64,000 bases of DNA. Source: Caballeronia ptereochthonis. Lineage in GTDB: Bacteria; Pseudomonadota; Gammaproteobacteria; Burkholderiales; Burkholderiaceae. The position numbers were made by a program, and so were the translations under genes. Shown here piece after piece: positions 59,265 through 64,000 of the stretch. Below the pieces are notes generated by a model. The model was not told where the DNA came from, did no database searches, and saw only the letters and a list, made by a program, of their open reading frames with translations. The stretch covers positions 1-64,000 of the forward strand of contig NZ_FCOB02000006.1 in assembly GCF_001545075.1 (NCBI RefSeq). The letters run 5' to 3'. How positions within the stretch are numbered: the stretch's first letter is position 1; every line of letters starts with the position of its first letter.

Positions 59265-59412
59265 CATGCACGCAGCCCTCATTCTCCCCATCGCCGCGAT
59301 TAAAAACCGTATGCACGCCATGTTTGGCGGGTCATCGGGACTGCGTGTGCGCTAGCGAGACAGGCAAGCAATCGATTCCGAAGGCCCCGCCGCAAGACGG
59401 GGCCTTCTTGTT
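59265..59412 (+). ncRNA. Candidate small RNA of about 150 nt
   Basis: The promoter at 59229-59258 would start RNA near 59265, and a strong terminator ends at about 59412. Nothing between is an obvious protein gene; the only frame is a 14-codon ATG (59311-59355) without a ribosome site. The alternative is a leader of the DUF2917 gene at 59460, with the hairpin acting as an attenuator. No known RNA family was recognised. Confidence 0.45.
59381..59412 (+). terminator. Intrinsic terminator
   Basis: AAGGCCCCG (59381-59389) pairs with CGGGGCCTT (59398-59406) around an 8-base loop and is followed by a T-rich CTTGTTTTT tail. It lies upstream, not downstream, of the DUF2917 gene. Confidence 0.9.
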
Positions 59413-59459
59413 TTTGCGTGCCCAGCTTCCGTCTTCGGCTCACAACATGGAGAGCAAGG

Positions 59460-59837
59460 ATGGAAGAGGTGTCGCAAGTATTCGCGCGTCATGGCGTGGC
59501 GTCGGGCCGCCTGAGTGGATTGGGCGCGCGCGTCGTGGTCTATGTCGAGGTGCATCCGCATCAGACGGTGTCGTGGCGGCTCGCGCGCGATGCCGAGCTG
59601 CGCATCGCCGATGCATCGGTGTGGCTCACGCGTCATCAGGATCCCTACGACTACTGGATGAAGCCCGGCGATGTCGTGCGCCTGTCGCGCGGCGAGCGCG
59701 TGTGGCTGTCGTCGGAGAGCGATCACGCGATCGAGGTGTCGCTCACGTCGTACCGTGACGAGCCGCGCGGCATGATCGGGCGCTGGCTCGCGAGGCACTG
59801 GCCGCGCATCGCAAACCGGCATGCGAACGCGCTCTAG
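59460..59837 (+). CDS. DUF2917-family protein (125 aa)
   Basis: A small cytoplasmic protein, mostly beta, starting at ATG 59460 with GGAG 7 bases upstream. The DUF2917 core is VEVHPHQTVSWRLARDAELR, VWLTRHQDPYDYWMKPGDVV and LSRGERVWLSSESDHAIEVS, resembling a cupin-like sandwich. Family function is unknown. It is convergent with the esterase gene (22 bases between stops). Confidence 0.85.
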   Translation: MEEVSQVFARHGVASGRLSGLGARVVVYVEVHPHQTVSWRLARDAELRIADASVWLTRHQDPYDYWMKPGDVVRLSRGERVWLSSESDHAIEVSLTSYRDEPRGMIGRWLARHWPRIANRHANAL

Positions 59838-59859
59838 CTTTCGCGGCGGGACGGCTCGT

Positions 59860-61518
59860 TCAAGGCTCCACGCAACGGAAGTTCGCCGCGACATTGATGC
59901 TGCCCTTGCCGATGTAGCGAGGATAGTTCGGATAACGGCATATCGGCCGGGTGCGTCCGTTGGTGGCGGGTGCGATGTCGCTGCCGACGAGCGTCTCCGG
60001 CGCGACGCCGTTGCTCACCCATTCGTCGAGCGCGCCGAGTTCGTCCCATGCCGGGATGAACACGCCGTTGCCGTGCTGAAAACCCGGCACCATGTAGAGC
60101 CGCATGAACGACTCGACGGTGTCCTTGCCGTAGCGCTCGATGAGTCCGCGATAGAACGCGATCGTCTGGTTCGGGCTGATGACTTCGTCGGCCAGGCCGT
60201 GCATCGCGATGAGCTTGCCGCCGTGCGCGATGAACGCGGAGAAATCCGGATTCATCGCGCCGACGGTGTACGCGAGCGTGGTGAGGCGCTGCCGGAAGCG
60301 GCCGGGATTGCCGATATCGAACGAGAGCGAGCTGAACGTGAGATCGCGCGTGACGAAATGGCGGATATACGCATCGCCTTGCGCGAAGAGGTAGCCGTTC
60401 GCGGCAAAGGTCGGCGGATTGAGGAGCGTCGGAGAATCGCCGAGGCCGAGCGTGCCGGAGAAGTCCACGCCCTGGAACACGTTGTAGCCGGGATATCGTT
60501 CCACGCCGTACGCGAGCGGGTACGGCATATCGAGGCCGTCGCGCAGCGTTTCGAGGGTGTCGAGCTGCGCGTCCGACAGGCAGCTGTCGCGCAGTGACGG
60601 ACGCTGCCCGTTCGCGCAGCGCAGCGACGCGATGATCTGCGGCTCCAGCTTCCTGCACGCCTCCACGTTGCCCACGATGCCGTCGGCCGCGCCGTCGAGC
60701 CGGTCGCATTCGTGCACGACGGTCTCGAATACGCGCCGCTGCTGCGCGACCCCGACGAAGCCGCCCGGCTTCGCATACGACGACTGCCCGACTTTCACGC
60801 CCATCAGCCGCACGCCGGAGAAGTTGATCGCGGGCGCGTTGGCGATCACGCCGTCGTAGTCGTTCGGAAAGCGTTCGATCACCGTGAAGCCCTCGCGCCC
60901 GCCCGTCGAGCCGCCCGCGAAGTAGGTTTTCTCGGGCGCGCGTCCGTAGCCCATCTGAATGAGCGCGAGCGCCACGTCGCGCGTTTTCTTCAGATGGCCG
61001 AAGCCGAAATTGACGATGGCTTCGTCGTTCACCGCGAAGTCCGCGCGCCCCGCGTTGCCGACGTGGCCGGAATCGGAGCCGAAGGTCGCGTAGCCGCGCG
61101 CGAGCGGCGTGGAGTCCGGCGCGAAGGGCATCGGATCGGTGCCGGAGACGATCGTGCCGTTGTAGCCGCCGCCGCCCATCTGCAGCGCGCGGCCGTTCCA
61201 GCGGCTCGGCAGGTTCACTTCGAAGCGGATGTCGGGCGTCGTGTCCTGCAGCGCCTTGATGAAGCCGGTGATGCGGCAATACTCGCCGTTGCGGTTGCCG
61301 GACGCGGCCGCCTTCACGACCCACGCGGAGACGATCGTCGCGCCGCGCGTCGGCAGGCCGATGATCGAAGCGGGCAGCATCTTGCCTTCGAGGTCGTCGC
61401 AGTGTTTGGTCACGTAGGAAGCGGCGTGCGCGTGCGGGAACACCGCGAGCGCGATCACCGCGACGAGCGCGCGGAAGCGGAACAGATCGGAGGAAAGCAG
61501 GCGGAGGAGGCGAAGCAC
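59860..61518 (-). CDS. Tannase/feruloyl-esterase-family hydrolase lacking the CS-HC cysteines
   Basis: A 552-residue secreted alpha/beta-hydrolase of the tannase and feruloyl esterase family, cutting ester links to hydroxycinnamic or gallic acids. A signal peptide covers residues 1-32. The nucleophile is Ser204 (AGGSTGGREG), the acid Asp444 (GLADEVISP) and the His482 (PGFQHGNG). In characterised relatives a Cys stands directly before Ser and another directly after His, and they bond (CS-D-HC motif). Here both are Gly (203 and 483). The lid domain with its Ca-site-like CDRLDGAADGIVGNVEAC is present. Confidence 0.88.
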   Translation of the reverse strand: MLRLLRLLSSDLFRFRALVAVIALAVFPHAHAASYVTKHCDDLEGKMLPASIIGLPTRGATIVSAWVVKAAASGNRNGEYCRITGFIKALQDTTPDIRFEVNLPSRWNGRALQMGGGGYNGTIVSGTDPMPFAPDSTPLARGYATFGSDSGHVGNAGRADFAVNDEAIVNFGFGHLKKTRDVALALIQMGYGRAPEKTYFAGGSTGGREGFTVIERFPNDYDGVIANAPAINFSGVRLMGVKVGQSSYAKPGGFVGVAQQRRVFETVVHECDRLDGAADGIVGNVEACRKLEPQIIASLRCANGQRPSLRDSCLSDAQLDTLETLRDGLDMPYPLAYGVERYPGYNVFQGVDFSGTLGLGDSPTLLNPPTFAANGYLFAQGDAYIRHFVTRDLTFSSLSFDIGNPGRFRQRLTTLAYTVGAMNPDFSAFIAHGGKLIAMHGLADEVISPNQTIAFYRGLIERYGKDTVESFMRLYMVPGFQHGNGVFIPAWDELGALDEWVSNGVAPETLVGSDIAPATNGRTRPICRYPNYPRYIGKGSINVAANFRCVEP

Positions 61519-61630
61519 GTCTTGAAAGTGGCTACTTCAAACGCCGCACAATATATAAGAACAGATTGGCGATCGCCATTCGGGACTGCCGGCCGTTGCA
61601 GCGGCACAACCGGGTCTCTGCGACGGGCGT

Positions 61631-62491
61631 CTACTCCCCGTCCCATTCGCCGCGCAAGTCGCTGTTTTCCAGCAGCTGCAGCAAGGTTTCGGCCGGCCGG
61701 CTCGGATGCTTCGACGCAAACGCGATGAATTCCACTTCCGGCAGGTCCGGCAGCTCTGACCGGTTCACGGGCGGCGCAAGGCCGCGCGCCGCCAGAAAAT
61801 GCGAACGAACGGTCAGCCCGAGCCCGCCGCGCGCCGCCGCGATGCAGCCCGCGTGACTGCTGCTCGTGCAGACCATCTGCCAGCTCGCGCCCGTCATCGC
61901 GAGCGTATCGAGCACCACGCCGCGCGTGACGCTCGGCTCCGCGACGAGGATGAGCGGCAGCGGCTGACTCGTATCGACGACGATGCCGGGCTTCGCGAGC
62001 CACTCGAGCCGGCCGGAGAAGAGCCGCGTGCCGCGCGCATCGCCCAGGCGCCGCTTGCCGACGGCGAGATCGAGCTCGCCCGCGTCGACCATCTGATAGA
62101 GCCGCCCCGTCATGCCGATGGTGATTTCCAGCTCCACGTCCGGGTGCGTGTCGCGAAAGGCCGCGAGCACGCTCGGCAGCGGCCCGAGCGCGAGATCGTC
62201 CGACGAGCCCAGCCGCACCCGCCCGCGCAGGCGCGGCGAACTGAACTGCGACTGCGCGTGCGCCATCGCCTCGAGAATCACGCGGGCGTGCACGAGCATC
62301 GCCTCGCCGTCGGCGGTGAGCGCGAGCGAATGCGTGTCGCGCACGAACAGCCGCCGCCCGACGCTCTCCTCCAGGCGCCGGATATGCTCGGAGACGCTCG
62401 ATTGCCTGAGCCCGAGTTGCCGCCCGGCGTCGGTGAAGCTGCGCGACGCGGCCACCGTCGCGAAGGTGTTCAGCCAGACTGGATTGAGCAT
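61631..62491 (-). CDS. LysR-family transcriptional regulator
   Basis: A 286-residue LysR regulator, starting MLNPVWLNTFATVAASRSFT at 62491 (the frame runs on upstream to 62620 without support). The helix-turn-helix (SFTDAGRQLGLRQSSVSEHI) is followed by the ligand domain (RVRLGSSDDLALGPLPSVLA, ...). It is divergent from the MdtD-like exporter gene with a 161-base gap, so it probably controls that gene. Confidence 0.92.
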   Translation of the reverse strand: MLNPVWLNTFATVAASRSFTDAGRQLGLRQSSVSEHIRRLEESVGRRLFVRDTHSLALTADGEAMLVHARVILEAMAHAQSQFSSPRLRGRVRLGSSDDLALGPLPSVLAAFRDTHPDVELEITIGMTGRLYQMVDAGELDLAVGKRRLGDARGTRLFSGRLEWLAKPGIVVDTSQPLPLILVAEPSVTRGVVLDTLAMTGASWQMVCTSSSHAGCIAAARGGLGLTVRSHFLAARGLAPPVNRSELPDLPEVEFIAFASKHPSRPAETLLQLLENSDLRGEWDGE

Positions 62492-62652
62492 GCGCCATTG
62501 TGATCGGCTAACGCGATGACAGTCAATGCGGCTAGCGGTCTTCCCGATGACGCGTCGAGTCACTATCATTTCACAATCGCGCGAGAAACCGGTTTCAAAC
62601 CACTTTCCGCAGGCTTCCAATCACGCGCGTCCGCACGCACCCCACCCTTCAC

Positions 62653-64000
62653 ATGACCAGACAGTCTTCGCACACGGCACTTCTATGGATCGTCGCCGTG
62701 GGCTTTTTCATGCAGGCGCTCGACACGACCATCGTGAACACGGCGCTGCCTTCGATCGCCCGCAGCCTCCACGCCGCGCCGCTCGCGCTGCAGTCGATCG
62801 TCGTCGCCTACACGCTAACGATGGCGCTGCTCACGCCCGCCTCCGGCTGGCTCGCCGATCGCTTCGGCACGCGCTGCGTCTACGCCGTGTCGATTTCGCT
62901 CTTCGTGATCGGTTCGCTCGCCTGCGCGAGCGCGCACACGCTCGATCAACTCGTGCTCGCGCGCGTGCTGCAGGGCGTCGGCGGCTCGATGCTGCTGCCG
63001 ATCGGGCGTCTCGCCGTGCTGCGCGCGGTCTCCGGCGAAGCCTATGTGTCCGCGCTCGCGATGATCTCCGTCGCCGGCCAGGTCGGCCCGATTCTCGGGC
63101 CGACGCTCGGCGGCTGGTTCGTCGAGTCTTTCTCGTGGCACTGGATCTTCCTCATCAACGTGCCGATCGGCGCGCTCAGCCTCTACGCCGTGCAACGCTA
63201 CCTGCCGAACGACACGATCCATGACGCCCCGCCCTTCGACTTCGTCGGCTGCGGTTTGCTGTCGATGTGCATGGTGTCGTTCTCGCTCGCGCTCGACTCG
63301 CCGGTCGAGACGCATCGCGGCGCGGTGTCCGCGGCGCTCTTCGCGCTCGCCGCGGCGTCCGCCTTCGCCTACATCCCCTACGCGCGTCACAAGCGCAATC
63401 CGCTCTTTCATCTCGCCCTGTTCAGCGAGCCGAATTTCAGCGTCGGGCTGATCGGAAATCTCCTCTGCCGTATCGGCTCGAGCGCGGTGCCCTTCCTGCT
63501 GCCGCTCCTGATGCAGCTCGAACTCGGCTACAGCCCGCTGCATTCCGGTTTGATGATGCTGCCCATCGCGATCGCCGGCACCATCAGCAAGCGCTGGATC
63601 GCGGGGCTCGTCAAGCGCCATGGCTACGACATGTTCCTGCTCGTGAACACGGCGCTCGTGGGCGCGTCGATCGTCGCGTTCGCGGCGTTCTCGCCGTCGC
63701 TGCCGCTCGTCGTCGAGATCGCGATTCTCGCCGTGTTCGGCACATGCAACTCGATGCAGTTCGCCGCGATGAACAGCGTCACGCTCAAAGGCCTGTCGAT
63801 CAAGGATGCGGGCAGCGGCAACAGCCTCTTCTCGATGGTGCAGATGCTCGCGATCGGGCTCGGCGTGTCGATCGGCGGCTCGCTCGTGCAGCTGTTCCAG
63901 GGGCCGTTCTCGACGTCGACCGGCTTCAAGCTGAGCTTCGTATGCATGGGCGTGGTGACGCTGCTGTCGGGCGTCGTGTTCCGCCGGCTCGATGCGGCGC
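62653..64000 (+). CDS. mdtD: MdtD-like MFS multidrug transporter, 3' end cut by window edge
   Basis: At least 449 codons of a 14-helix DHA2 transporter begin at ATG 62653 and run off the edge. The start MTRQSSHTALLWIVAVGFFM, LDTTIVNTALPSIARSLHA, the motif A GWLADRFGTR and motif C GQVGPILGPTLGGWFVE match MdtD of E. coli closely. Later segments RIGSSAVPFLLPLLMQLELG and GYSPLHSGLMMLPIAIAG also match. It exports drugs or metabolites with proton exchange. The LysR gene upstream is its likely regulator. The end is missing, so the C-terminus cannot be judged. Confidence 0.9.
   Translation, partial: MTRQSSHTALLWIVAVGFFMQALDTTIVNTALPSIARSLHAAPLALQSIVVAYTLTMALLTPASGWLADRFGTRCVYAVSISLFVIGSLACASAHTLDQLVLARVLQGVGGSMLLPIGRLAVLRAVSGEAYVSALAMISVAGQVGPILGPTLGGWFVESFSWHWIFLINVPIGALSLYAVQRYLPNDTIHDAPPFDFVGCGLLSMCMVSFSLALDSPVETHRGAVSAALFALAAASAFAYIPYARHKRNPLFHLALFSEPNFSVGLIGNLLCRIGSSAVPFLLPLLMQLELGYSPLHSGLMMLPIAIAGTISKRWIAGLVKRHGYDMFLLVNTALVGASIVAFAAFSPSLPLVVEIAILAVFGTCNSMQFAAMNSVTLKGLSIKDAGSGNSLFSMVQMLAIGLGVSIGGSLVQLFQGPFSTSTGFKLSFVCMGVVTLLSGVVFRRLDAA

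Noticed and set aside
1-64000. tRNA, rRNA, riboswitch, CRISPR array, prophage integrase or attachment sites
   Set aside because: None was recognised on reading either strand; small candidates would need a covariance search to exclude.

Overview
The window reads as a chromosomal segment of a GC-rich betaproteobacterium of the Burkholderiaceae, most likely Caballeronia or Paraburkholderia. This is inferred from the very high third-position GC, the AGGAG-type ribosome sites and the protein families present; no rRNA or tRNA is in the window to confirm it. Genes are dense and mostly ordinary chromosomal functions. One short stretch (about 52.2-54.4 kb) looks like accessory or decaying DNA.

Layout. 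0-4.3 kb: the end of a phenylacetate catabolic cluster (paaE tail, thiolase, paaH, paaK). 4.5-10.6 kb: an RND efflux operon in the order pump, adaptor, outer-membrane channel. 10.8-13.8 kb: a methyltransferase, then a selenium-binding-protein/methanethiol-oxidase homologue paired with a polytopic membrane protein. 13.9-24.4 kb: housekeeping and transport genes (a tiny membrane protein with a strong terminator, an Lrp-type regulator, two EamA exporters, rdgC, a GGDEF cyclase, a YihY protein, an NCS1 permease, dgkA).

24.6-32.3 kb (minus strand) is the most interesting block. It is a five-gene, tightly packed operon: a short two-partner-secretion exoprotein (TpsA), its outer-membrane transporter (TpsB), a FecR-domain periplasmic protein, a membrane-anchored cyclic-nucleotide-binding protein, and a CHASE2-class III nucleotide cyclase. 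The order suggests an exoprotein secretion system with its own envelope sensing and cNMP signalling.

32.5-41.3 kb: a LysR regulator, small envelope proteins with Tyr/Pro repeats, cupin and EamA genes, then a run of small stress-type proteins (DUF883, receiver-like, DUF1488, FmdB zinc ribbon, DUF4142, carbonic anhydrase, zf-TFIIB, CBS) and a probable 2OG-Fe(II) oxygenase. 41.3-47.4 kb: an 859-nt gene-free stretch with a perfect 30-bp palindrome, then a minimal exopolysaccharide locus (Wzy-like polymerase/ligase, secreted GH-A-like hydrolase, Wzc-type tyrosine kinase). 47.4-49.8 kb: a cupin dioxygenase, quinone reductase and SDR operon that looks catabolic. 50.1-51.7 kb: a methyltransferase with a regulatory domain.

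52.2-54.4 kb: a truncated membrane domain of a nucleotide cyclase and the remnant of an ISNCY/IS1202-like element. 54.4-56.6 kb: a YCII, VOC and ECF42-like sigma operon. 57.1-59.4 kb: a second GH-like lipoprotein with a strong terminator, followed by a likely small RNA unit (near-consensus promoter and terminator about 150 nt apart). 59.5-64 kb: a DUF2917 protein, a tannase/feruloyl-esterase homologue that has lost both cysteines of the CS-D-HC motif, and a LysR regulator divergent from an MdtD-like MFS exporter cut by the window edge. Gene starts were moved downstream of the longest open frame where a ribosome site or family length supported it.
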